The notes under the pieces were generated by a model, which made no database searches, was not told where the DNA came from, and was given only the letters and a program-made list of their open reading frames with translations. Below are positions 56,801 through 64,000 of a DNA stretch of 64,000 bases, one piece after another. This DNA comes from Rhineura floridana (taxonomy: Eukaryota > Chordata > Lepidosauria > Squamata > Rhineuridae). Every line of letters starts with the position of its first letter. The first letter of the stretch is position 1. The stretch lies in NCBI RefSeq assembly GCF_030035675.1, contig NC_084480.1, positions 130,336,738 to 130,400,737 of the forward strand. Reading direction: 5' to 3'. The position numbers and the translations under genes were made by a program.

Positions 56801-59800
56801 TGTTTGCTTTTCTAAAATAAAACAGAAAGCTGCTTCTATTTACTCTTTTAAAAGCAATCAAATCTACTTAAATTTGACATATTCCTGCTTTCTTACCCTC
56901 TCTACAGAAACCCAAGACAGCTGCAGGATGAAAAGGTCTGCGACACACCTTTAATAGCTCTTCAACACTTGATCGGAAATAGCAGGTAGGTCTACAAGAC
57001 TATTTGTTCAATGCTTGCCTACACAACTTTTGACTCCCAAAGTTCTATGCAGCCCACCCAGGCTTAAAAATTGCTTACTAAAATTTTTTATTAAGCATGT
57101 GGTGAGCTACCATAGATGGCAGGTGGACTCCATTCAAGATTGGTTGGTCACCAGTTGGGATGGACAAATCAGTCGATTTTGGTTTCTCATTTTCCCAAAC
57201 TTAATTTCAGTCACATCAGTTTGTAATTTTTTTAAGTCCTTGTGAAAATTTGTCAGCATTTTTAGTGTGAGTTTCTCCTAATATACACATTCTTTGTATG
57301 CAATTTTGCCTAATATAATGCATTTTTGAGAAGTATTTTCACTAATCTATGCATTTTTATGGACATCTTACTCTAGTACATGCATTTTTGTACACATTAT
57401 TTGATTGGAGAACTGCATTTGGAGAAGTGTAAATCTTGAAGGATGGCTGCGTTTCGGTTTGTGTATCGTTTCAAGAAGTGTAAGTCAGGTAATTGGCTTT
57501 TAAATGCAAATTAAACCAAATTTCTCTCGCATCCCTACAAGTCATGCAGGCCTGTCTTAAATCAAACTACAAAAAAGCACACTGTGAATAAAGAATAGCA
57601 TCCTTTGAAGGCTAGGTATTGGCCCAGCTTGAAATGATTTCCAGTTGTTGACCACAATACTGTCATTAATACACAGACTCTTAAACACATATTACCTCTG
57701 GAACCAGCTCAAATATGGGTATTGTAATGACCTATGCTGGTTTCAGAGAATTTGTTTCTAAAGTCAAAGTAATCTGTGACAAATTTCCCAAGATATTCCA
57801 CAATTCCACAACTGTTTCAGCATAGCTGCAGCAGCTTACAACAGTTTCATTAAGCAGATTCACATCAGGCAGCATTTACAGTAGGGCCCCGCTCATACAG
57901 CGGGTTACATTCCAGACCCCCGCCGAAAAGCGAAACCCACCAAAAAGCGGAACTCCGTCAATAAAATGGTGCCCGTCGCCCGACACCCAAAAAATGCCAT
58001 AAAAGCGGAACAAGCGCCGTACGAGTGAGGCCTTACTCTTAATTGAAAGCTGCTGTATTAGCTGAATGCTGAAAAGAGGGGCCCTACTGTACTGGGATTG
58101 ATCACAGGATGCATTACTATTACTACTACCACTACTACTTTTATTAGCTAATCTCATTTGTTAGAAATAGTCTAAGTGTCTTTAGGCTCAAGTCCTATGA
58201 TTTATTTCATATGCACAACCAAGTTTAATTGACAGCAAATATTTGGTTTATCTCTCTCATGTGTGCCCACACACCTCCCATTGGACTTTAACTGCCCAAT
58301 GAGACAAATTAATAATTCATGTTAGTGGTTAAGTAACAGTTGCAGTTAATGACTGGGAAAAAGGTGACTCCTGACTAATGCTGAGTACCAACAGAGTCCT
58401 TGTGAAATCTGTTCTAGTATGAACTGCAACAGAGTTTACTATTGATTGATATGTTTTGAACTAACTGCATCAAAATCAAATGCTACAATATTGTCAACGT
58501 TTCTTTTCATGAATGTCAACATCCTGCTGATTTAATATCTGGATACATCAGCATCTAAAATAGAACTGTGGTATTATTGCTTGGACTGTTCCAAGAATGA
58601 CCCAATGAGGGCTTTCATGAGCTCTGAATTTCAAGCCAAGTATCAGGGTCACAAAAACTCAATTTCCATTAGCACAAGATTGAAAACCCAAAGCAAATTG
58701 GGCTGATAAAAAATTCCATTCATGTATCTTTAGATCAAATAAAAATGTGGACATACATGACTCTGATTTCCCAATGAGGCACAACTATACAATTACCGCA
58801 CATGAGAGGTAGGGATTATTTTTGAAGGAACACAAATCTAACCTTCTTAAAAAATTAGTTAACTGTCCAGATGAAGAGCATGGTAGCATTCACATGGCAA
58901 TGCACTGCCAAAGTTGGATTAACGTAAAGTATGGCAGAGTGACCCTTTCCTGGAGCACATGCAGTGTCCGTTGCACCATTGCAGAAGTCTACTGCTATTC
59001 TTGCTTCAGCCTTCAATTCCGTTTGCTGGAATCTACATGCAAGACATTTTCATTGCCTTTTTGTTTCTGCCTAATCCCACAGTCACAAATCCCGAACATG
59101 TTTGTGTTCATAGTCATTTGGAACCAAAACCATAGTCTGTATTTGACATATCTAATAGCAGAACATGGGACCCAAACTTGACCAGCGGCACATACCTGAG
59201 TAATGGCTTCAACAACAGGCTCTGGCAGAGGTCCACTGTTACCAATGCATGTCATACATCCATAGCCTACCACATCAAACCTGCAGAGAGCATGAATTAG
59301 GTTATGTATTCTATGAATAATATACAAATTAATGTTTGTATATTAATTGCAAACTATACTGTTTGCCAACAGGAGGACATTAATCATATTGCCGTGAGAA
59401 TATGGGAAGAACCATCGTTCAATGGCAGAGCATCTGCTTTGCATGCAGAAGGTCCCAGGCTCAATCCCCTGCATCCCCCAGGTAGGAATGGGAGAGACTC
59501 CTGCCTGAAACCCTGGAGAGCCATGGCCAGTCAAGGTAGACAATACTGAGCTAGATAGACCAATAGTCTGACTCGGTATATGGCAGCTTCCTACATTCCA
59601 TGGTACACAAAGGATTTCAATGCGCATGTAGATTGCAATCTGGAGGTTGGCTACTGGGCGGCACTTGCGCTCACAACATGCCAGCTACAGCATACATTCT
59701 TTCCAGGTGCTTTGTTTTATCCAACTCTTATTTATGATTTTGTTTATTTTCTAGTTACAGCCAATGGAATATTAAACACATGCTTTTCCCTGCTTCCAGG

Positions 59801-62800
59801 AACAAGCTGTGATGTTCCTGATTTCTAATGTAAATATGGTAAGTGCTGGTTTAATATAAGACATATGGTAAGTGGAGTGAGTGAGGAGGGGGAGTACATG
59901 GGCTGTAGAATGCTGGATGATTGGCTGAGCGTTTGAATGGCTGGGAGTATAAATGGAAGGATGACAGTTGGATGTGGTAGATGTTGGTTGGTGTTGTTGG
60001 TGTTTGGAGGTGGATGTTGGTGAAGAATATAAGGTGGCTGTTGAGAAAGTGAATTAGGAATTCTGAGGCAATATTTAGGAAGTAAAGTACATAAGAGAAC
60101 CTATTTGAAACCATATGCTTGTCAGCACAGTAAATAAGTAATCTTGTTATTTTTAGTGTTCAATAAATATTTCTTGGTTTACAAAAAGCCTGATTCTTCA
60201 GCTGGGATACACAATTCAGGGGGGATGGCAGAGTAACCAAGGCTGAACAGTAATTGTATCGAATGGTGGCAGCGGCGGAGGAAAAGATATTGTATCCAGT
60301 ACCACAGAGAAACCCAGGGCTGTAAGTTTCAGAGCAAGAGGCTGCAGGGGGGGTTGGGAATTACCTATACCCATAGACACAAGGTATCGAGATAGCCTGG
60401 CAGAGACTAAGGCACAGTCTAATGGTTATAAGGGATACAGAGTGTTGGGTAGTGAGGCCTAGCAGGGGGATCTTTTGAGATCTGTGCTAGTGCGGTGAAA
60501 GGTAAAAATAAACCTGATGTTCCTGACTGGGGGTGGCCAGAGGTAGGCTACACATCATAAGATGGGCCTGACAGTGGTAAGACATCACTAGTGGTCACAG
60601 GCGGGGAAGGACGTCACACAAGCCTTCAGTGTTAATCAGAAGAGTCTCTGCTAAGCTCTCTAACAAAAAAGTGAAATAACCTAACCTCTTACCCAAGTTG
60701 AACAAGGTAAGGCATGACTCCACTCTCTTTCAGATAGTAGGTGACTACTCCACTTCCTGGGGACAGGCTAGTTTTAATGTATGGTTTCACAGTCAGGCCG
60801 GCTTCCACAGCTTTCTTTGCAAGCAATCCTGAAAAAATATCCACAGTCAACGAATACATCATACCCTTTATTGCTGGGGTGTGTATGGTCCTCTAGATGT
60901 TGATAGACTCCAAGTCCCATCAGCATTAGCCTGCAGGGCCAATGGCCAGGAATGATGGGAACTGTACACATTTATTTATACATATCATGCCATGCATGTA
61001 CATGGCATCTTGCAAAATCATACAGGAACAGATATGCCTGACTGTGCTGGATTTTGACCAAAGTACATAATTTGAAGAAATCACCAGATCTAGACCAAGT
61101 TCCTCTGGAGTCATCACATTTGACTTCTACCATATTTAGGCTTGTTTTTTATTGCACTTCCTATTTCTACTCTGTAGGGTGTTGCTATATGCTCACTCTC
61201 TCAACAGGAGACAAGAAGAACAGTTCACACGCAATGGAAGTTGCGCCATGCCTATCCACTTGGAGACAACTTTTTTTTTACCAAGGTAATCAAGTAAGTG
61301 ACTAATTCCACTCACCACCCACCCCAAGATCCCTGACTACATAGGCCTAAAGGAAAACAGATGTGAGACAGTATTACTAATCAGTTATGGCAACTTCTGC
61401 AAGGGATCCTTGACTTCCCCTTTCCCGCCTGCAAAACACAGAATTGCAAGTGTTATTTAATGACACACAAAACGACTAGACACACTTACCAGCTCCAAGC
61501 ATAACTGAAGGGTTACTTGTGTTGGTACAGCTGGTAATGGCAGCAATAACGACTGACCCATGTGTAAGTTCAAACTCCTTGTCATTGTAAGCAAACTTCA
61601 CACGATTGTTTTGATGTTCAGGGGCAATTTGGAAACCTTTAAACCCTTGCTGCAAGAAAGAGATGACCAGGAAACAAATACTTTGAATCACAGTAACACA
61701 ATGCTCAACAGAGAAGAGACAAAAGAAGAGTGAAATAGTTATGTGTCAGCAATTCTGGTCAGAGAAAGATGCCTGAGGCAGATTAGAAAGAAAGAAAACA
61801 AGTGGGACCTGCTATAAAATGTTGCAGCATGCAGTGTTCCTGATCAGCATTCCGCCAAACAGTTGTACCTTCTCTCAGGATGCTCCATTCCATTTCCCCC
61901 CCCCACTTTTTGCCCCTTCTCAACATACAGTCTGCATCTTGTACCCACTGACCATGCTCAGTTTTAACTTTTACAAACCTCAAGGCTCCCCCAAGGATAC
62001 AGATACCTCCCCCCTTGTTCATTGGTGGCCGGTGATGCCATTTTGGCTACATAAAGCGGCATCATTCGCTAACAGTACAAATGATACTTTGAACTGGCAG
62101 AAAATCTACATATATGTTTGGTGCATCACATATATCAAAACATCCTGCATGTTAGCTTGGAAAGAGAACTACACTGTAGCATTCTTCTCTTGTTGAAATC
62201 TATTTATCCAGGTTTATAGTAGGTAAGCATATTAGGATGCTACTAAGCCACATTTCACAAAACACTGGAGCGTTTGTAGCCTGATTATAATGATGTGGTC
62301 TGCTGACTTCAAAACGATTCAAGCTTTGGCAGATGAAAAGATGCATTTTATCAGCTGGTAAAGCCAGGTGTATTGTTTTGGCCAGAAAAAAAACACTAGT
62401 GTTTTGTGCAAATGCTTATGAATTGTCTTTCTGCCAATTCATGCCTACAGCTGGTTCAAGAAGTGAAACAAAATGCATCATAATTCAAAACAAAACAAAA
62501 TCCCATATGGGAGTATGACAGGGAGGGGAATGAATTAGTGGCCAGTTCCAAAAAGCTTGTGCAAGAAAGCAAATGGGGAAGGTCTAGGATAGTTGGAGGA
62601 AGGCCTTTGTTTCCACAAGCAAACAGGAGGAGCCCTACCTGAAGGAGATCTGTGTTTCACTAACATCAGAGAGACCAAACTATTACTTTCCAAATTAATT
62701 AAAAAAGCACATAGTAAACAATGGACAAAAATAGGTATATTGTCCAAAAAACAGTTAGGGAATTCGGTGGGCAAAGTACCTCAGCTGGAAGTACTTTGGG

Positions 62801-63029
62801 ACTACTGATCTTAGAGTATAAAATTTCTGATCTCTAGAAAGCAAGTCTTAAGCAATATAAGCTTCAGCAAAAAAGAAATGAATCTTAGCTGAAGGAAAAA
62901 ACAAGCCAGTACCTTAGCTCCCAAGCAGTTCTCAAAATCCTTCTTCATTTCAGAGACCACAACTTTATCCTGTGGTCTTTTAGGTCCACTGCAGCATGGT
63001 GCAACTGTCTGTAGATCCAACTCCACAAT
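44713..63029 (-). CDS. ACO1: ACO1 / IRP1 cytosolic aconitase, last 12 exons
   Basis: Bifunctional protein: with a 4Fe-4S cluster it isomerises citrate to isocitrate in the cytosol; without it, it binds iron-responsive elements in mRNAs such as ferritin and transferrin receptor. Twelve exons with GT-AG sites (read on the minus strand) join in frame to about 532 residues, matching the human C-terminal part from VELDLKTV to IRKMAK. The cluster ligands are present: SCTNTSNP (human Cys437) and GYGCMTCIG (human Cys503, Cys506). Active-site stretches GNRNFEGR (Arg536, Arg541) and GSSRDW (Ser778, Arg780) are kept. The first ~357 residues lie beyond the right edge. Exon numbers 10-21 assume the human count. 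No defect seen. Confidence 0.97.
44827..45473. other. ACO1 intron 20
   Basis: No repeat family or other feature recognised. Confidence 0.35.
45474..45659 (-). CDS. ACO1: ACO1 exon 20
   Basis: Encodes [34 protein letters not shown] and [18 protein letters not shown]. Acceptor tctcag, donor gtaaga. Confidence 0.96.
45713..45990. mobile_element. MITE (family A) split by a 5S-type SINE
   Basis: Halves tgatgttgctagactacaat ... ggctgatgggagctggg and caacatctggagagcc ... ggttccccactcctg surround the insertion at about 45815-45947. Confidence 0.55.
45815..45947 (-). repeat. Probable 5S rRNA-derived SINE fragment
   Basis: The minus strand reads cttgctgaagtctggtctggg and cagattagtgcctgg, resembling the 5S rRNA internal promoter region (gctgaagctaagcaggg ... 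agtacctggatggg), then an L2-like tail (gaaaggtgggatataaac). Confidence 0.48.
45991..47664. other. ACO1 intron 19
   Basis: Mostly unassigned. At about 46990-47105 a LINE-like 3' end (ctgaccataataaactgatga) resembles the tail at 31215-31232. No exon seen. Confidence 0.35.
47665..47787 (-). CDS. ACO1: ACO1 exon 19
   Basis: Encodes [14 protein letters not shown] and [18 protein letters not shown], with the catalytic Ser and Arg of GSSRDW. Acceptor tatag, donor gtgagt. Confidence 0.97.
47788..48837. other. ACO1 intron 18, first part
   Basis: No family recognised apart from a short palindromic-repeat piece at 48395-48440. Confidence 0.3.
48838..49017 (+). repeat. tRNA-derived SINE, gcatgcag family
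   Basis: gagtggcagagcatctgtttt, gcatgcaaaaggtccc, gacaatactgagctagatgg, aaggcagcttcctaatg. Confidence 0.72.
49018..49619. other. Unassigned ACO1 intron 18 stretch
   Basis: No repeat family recognised; an 11-base T run lies near 49362-49372. Confidence 0.3.
49620..49988. repeat. 60-base direct repeat flanking a repeat copy
   Basis: agctacagtttacacctgc ... aaattactcagct (49620-49682) recurs as agctacagtttacacatgc ... aaattactcagct (49924-49982), with about 240 bases between, including a family G repeat (49780-49922). Confidence 0.75.
50133..50280 (-). CDS. ACO1: ACO1 exon 18
   Basis: Encodes [35 protein letters not shown] and IHFPSDET. The SRRGND loop takes part in substrate and RNA contacts in the family. 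Acceptor gatag, donor gtgagt. Confidence 0.96.
50470..50596. mobile_element. Short hAT-type MITE (family A)
   Basis: tagtggtagccaatgtggtg, ctccaattagccccagcc, tgaagggctgcaggttc, tagccctgctc. Confidence 0.5.
50607..51175 (-). mobile_element. L2 LINE 3' end, split by CR1 end
   Basis: ctcccagaaggagcccaaaat, gtcttcagtaggcgccgaaa, agggaattccaaagggtggg: the reverse of an L2 3' region. Confidence 0.72.
50641..50767 (+). mobile_element. CR1 3' end inside the L2 copy
   Basis: caagaggcagctggacagcc, ggttggactcgatggcctta, ccttccaactctac, ending attctgtgattctatgat, the CR1 terminal repeat. Confidence 0.85.
51277..51419 (-). CDS. ACO1: ACO1 exon 17
   Basis: Encodes [19 protein letters not shown] and [17 protein letters not shown], the start of the swivel domain. 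Acceptor tctcag, donor gtgagt; ends two bases into a Gly codon. Confidence 0.96.
51420..52265. other. ACO1 intron 16, left part
   Basis: Unassigned to about 52140; then a LINE 3' end on the plus strand (gttgtgagtcatcctggg accttatggagaaggg, A-rich tail) to 52265. Confidence 0.4.
52266..52821. other. ACO1 intron 16, right part
   Basis: No feature recognised before the exon 16 donor. Confidence 0.3.
52822..52926 (-). CDS. ACO1: ACO1 exon 16
   Basis: Encodes [16 protein letters not shown] and [13 protein letters not shown]. Acceptor ttccag, donor gtaagt; codon boundaries at both ends. Confidence 0.96.
53215..53395 (-). mobile_element. Short MITE (family F), copy 2
   Basis: tataccactttaaacagtaat, tcctgggaactgtggtttg, ctcacagagcagtaatccc: inverted relative of 21540-21705. 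Confidence 0.5.
53470..53690 (+). repeat. Sauria-type SINE (tRNA head, BovB tail)
   Basis: Head gagccagtgtggcataatgg and gggttcaaatccccac match the SINE at 3585; the tail catagggtcgccataagtcg ... cttgaaggcag matches the BovB 3' end at 11313. Confidence 0.85.
53775..53950 (+). repeat. Unclassified interspersed repeat, copy 2
   Basis: aggaaatgcactgaaaagtg, ggaagctgtataaacatccc, gctcaataaagactggac; partner of 4090-4270. Confidence 0.5.
53951..54849. other. Unassigned ACO1 intron 15 stretch
   Basis: A short T/A run near 54482. No repeat family or exon recognised. Confidence 0.3.
54850..54974 (-). CDS. ACO1: ACO1 exon 15
   Basis: Encodes [19 protein letters not shown] and FKEVYQKIE. Acceptor ttgcag, donor gtacac. 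Confidence 0.96.
55225..55675 (+). mobile_element. L2-like LINE 3' end, decayed
   Basis: Encodes [20 protein letters not shown] and LWNILHL, resembling the L2 C-terminal end, then a T-rich 3' region. Confidence 0.6.
55684..55863 (-). repeat. Sauria-type SINE (tRNA head, BovB tail), inverted
   Basis: ccttcaagccgattccgac, ttatggcgaccctatgaa, tgggattcgaactctgg... and ccactacaccacactgg: reverse of the SINE at 53470. Confidence 0.85.
55898..56054 (-). CDS. ACO1: ACO1 exon 14
   Basis: Encodes [18 protein letters not shown], the active-site arginine loop, then [14 protein letters not shown]. Acceptor cacag, donor gtaagg. Confidence 0.97.
56195..56330. mobile_element. Short hAT-type MITE (family A) with target duplication
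   Basis: Ends cagccttcctcaacctgg and cttgggaaagtctg. Flanks ttttagac and ctttagac form an 8-base duplication with one mismatch. Confidence 0.7.
56528..56600 (-). mobile_element. L2 3' terminal piece
   Basis: aatttatatcccgcccttc, ttcccagaaggagcccagg preceded by ATTT repeats. Confidence 0.55.
57156..57537. mobile_element. hAT-like element (family E), copy 2
   Basis: Begins gggatggacaaatcag, ends caaatttctctcgcatccct. The interior repeats a degenerate unit around tgcatttttg at least four times. Confidence 0.5.
57881..58093. mobile_element. Tigger-type (Tc1/mariner) MITE
   Basis: Ends cagtagggccccgc and agaggggccctactg flanked by TA on both sides. The interior has related short runs (aaaagcggaac, aaaagcgaaac). 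No transposase. Confidence 0.75.
58094..59195. other. Unassigned ACO1 intron 13 stretch
   Basis: A (TAC)n-like run at 58112-58138; otherwise no repeat family or exon recognised. Confidence 0.3.
59196..59280 (-). CDS. ACO1: ACO1 exon 13 (cluster cysteines 2 and 3)
   Basis: Encodes [18 protein letters not shown]; the two cysteines match human Cys503 and Cys506. Short 85-base exon, acceptor ctgcag, donor gtatgt. Confidence 0.97.
59410..59602 (+). repeat. tRNA-derived SINE, gcatgcag family
   Basis: caatggcagagcatctgcttt, gcatgcagaaggtccc, ctgaaaccctggagagcc, gacaatactgagctagatag, ggcagcttcctacattcc. Confidence 0.75.
59810..60620 (+). mobile_element. LTR-type fossil (LTR plus leader), copy 3
   Basis: Starts tgatgttcctg; carries gagtataaatgg (TATA-like), caataaatatttcttgg, and a leader with tggtggcagcggcgg. 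It closely follows copy 1 in order. No coding part; broken. The exact end is not fixed. Confidence 0.5.
60693..60828 (-). CDS. ACO1: ACO1 exon 12
   Basis: Encodes [11 protein letters not shown] and [17 protein letters not shown]. The Gly codon is split with exon 11. Acceptor ttcag, donor gtaaga. Confidence 0.96.
60885..60966. mobile_element. Short hAT-type MITE (family A), partial
   Basis: gtcctctagatgttgatagac, caagtcccatcagcatt, ggccaggaatgatgggaac. Confidence 0.5.
60967..61489. other. Unassigned ACO1 intron 11 stretch
   Basis: No feature recognised before the exon 11 donor. Confidence 0.3.
61490..61649 (-). CDS. ACO1: ACO1 exon 11 (first cluster cysteine)
   Basis: Encodes [12 protein letters not shown] ... 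[18 protein letters not shown], with the first 4Fe-4S ligand (human Cys437). Acceptor ttgcag, donor gtaagt. Confidence 0.97.
61650..62912. other. ACO1 intron 10
   Basis: No repeat family or exon recognised; a C run lies near 61897-61905. Confidence 0.35.
62913..63029 (-). CDS. ACO1: ACO1 exon 10
   Basis: Encodes [18 protein letters not shown] and [12 protein letters not shown]. Minus-strand acceptor aaatag, donor gtactg; codon boundaries at both ends. Confidence 0.95.
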
Positions 63030-63915
63030 CTATTTAAGAAAAGAGAGAGAGAAACTTCACTGATATGCAACTGGATAAAAAACGATGCAATGCTCCAAAC
63101 TGCCACTGATTTTTTCCTCACACTGACATGAATTGCAGCCATTCACTTATATGGCAAGAGTAAAGAGATGCACTCTTGGGGAACACTGCTGGCATTATTT
63201 GCTACCCTAGGTGACCCCAGCCACAGTCACACCTGTGGGCGTAGTGTGACATAAAAATGAACATCATTGGACATGTCGCTCCTCCCCCCACCCTTTCTGC
63301 ACATGCGCACTTCTGTTCTGATTCCCCCATTGAACAACTGGGGACTTTTTTCTTTTTAAACAAGGAGCTAAAAGAGTTGTCTTCTCCACAGATCACACAA
63401 TACATAAGTCTAGCAAAGGAGGACAGGATAGATCTATCTACCACTATTTTGCAATGACCAGTGGAATCTGCAACCTACGTCTTCCTCCATGATACTCCAT
63501 TCCATTCCATTCCTACCACCACCACCCAACAGTCAGTCAGCCAGCCAGCATTTTGTGGCCACTCAGCATGCCCAGTTTTCATTGGGCTGTTTTGCAAGTT
63601 TCCTCTCCCCTCTTTGAATTTTTACCACTAAAGACTCAATTAAAGCCTGTTGGTACCTCCTGTCTTATGCAATGTGACTCACAGCCTGAACATCAGAAAT
63701 AAAGGCAATAATACCTAGATGGCACCTCCATGTTCACAGATAGAGTCTTTCTGATTGCCAGATGTTGGAGTCAGCTATGCAGGGATGGCTTCTAGAAGCA
63801 TCTGGCTGACTACTCTTAGAAACAGAACACTGGGCTACACTGACATTTTCATGCAGCAAGGATAGTTCTTATAGAGAGAGGATTTCCAATTCTTAACCCT
63901 CAGGAGCCTTTAGAC
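63030..63915. other. ACO1 intron 9 (part)
   Basis: No exon 9 was found here; low-complexity tccattccattcc near 63498. Nothing else assigned. Confidence 0.35.
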
Positions 63916-64000
63916 CAGGGATGGGAAACCTGTAGTCCTCCAGATGTTGGAATACAACTCCCATCATTCCTGATCATTGGCCATGCTGGCTGTGGCTGAT
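63916..64000. mobile_element. Short hAT-type MITE (family A), cut by window edge
   Basis: cagggatgggaaacctgtag, tacaactcccatcattcctg, ggccatgctggctg; runs off the right edge. Confidence 0.6.

Noticed and set aside
5785-58140. CRISPR array or functional regulatory array from short recurring units
   Set aside because: The short palindromic and periodic repeats are scattered, diverged and lack regular spacers; they are interspersed repeat copies of a eukaryote.
60514-60530. Second tgatgttcctg as start of a 3' LTR
   Set aside because: Only about 12 bases match the LTR start before the sequences diverge, so a paired LTR cannot be supported.

Overview
The window is from a vertebrate nuclear genome, almost certainly a squamate reptile (probably a lizard). 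Two host genes point to a tetrapod, and the repeats narrow it down: BovB/RTE LINEs, tRNA-headed SINEs with BovB tails (Sauria SINE type), several CR1 and L2 LINEs, a DIRS element, and many short hAT and Tigger-type DNA transposons. The species cannot be named from this sequence alone.

Host genes. Two genes sit tail to tail. On the + strand, 4724-41632, lie 17 coding exons of RIG-I (RIGI/DDX58), the cytosolic 5'-triphosphate RNA sensor. They cover exon 2 (within CARD1) through the stop codon in the zinc-binding C-terminal domain. All splice sites are GT-AG and all junction phases join in frame, giving about 889 residues. With the missing first exon this fits the usual ~925 residues. On the - strand, 63029 down to 44713, lie the last 12 coding exons of ACO1 (cytosolic aconitase / iron regulatory protein 1), about 532 residues carrying all three iron-sulfur cysteines. 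The rest of ACO1 lies beyond the right edge and RIG-I exon 1 beyond the left edge. The same convergent pair occurs on human 9p21.

Layout. 1-4.7 kb: RIG-I intron 1 with BovB, CR1 and SINE copies. 4.7-10.3 kb: CARD exons, linker and the start of the helicase; intron 3 holds a short antisense piece resembling a PEMT pseudogene, and intron 5 holds an LTR-type fossil. 10.3-16.6 kb: a repeat-rich intron with the BovB 3' end, L2, and a hAT element that keeps a BED-finger fragment. 16.6-22 kb: DECH helicase and insertion-domain exons. 22-31.3 kb: a large intron holding a nested stack, in which a LINE is split by an almost full-length DIRS element that was itself hit by a hAT element. 31.3-41.6 kb: second helicase domain and C-terminal domain exons. 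41.6-44.7 kb: the intergenic gap with one very young CR1 copy. 44.7-63 kb: ACO1 exons among SINEs, L2, MITEs and another LTR-type fossil.

Most of the remaining DNA is interspersed repeats. No CRISPR array, tRNA or rRNA gene, or further host coding gene was seen. The most notable observations are the nested LINE/DIRS/hAT stack with a readable DIRS internal complementary region, the absence of the mammalian TRIM25-linked residues in the RIG-I CARDs, a tandemly duplicated splice donor after RIG-I exon 14, the PEMT-like pseudogene, and SINEs that share one head but carry different LINE tails.
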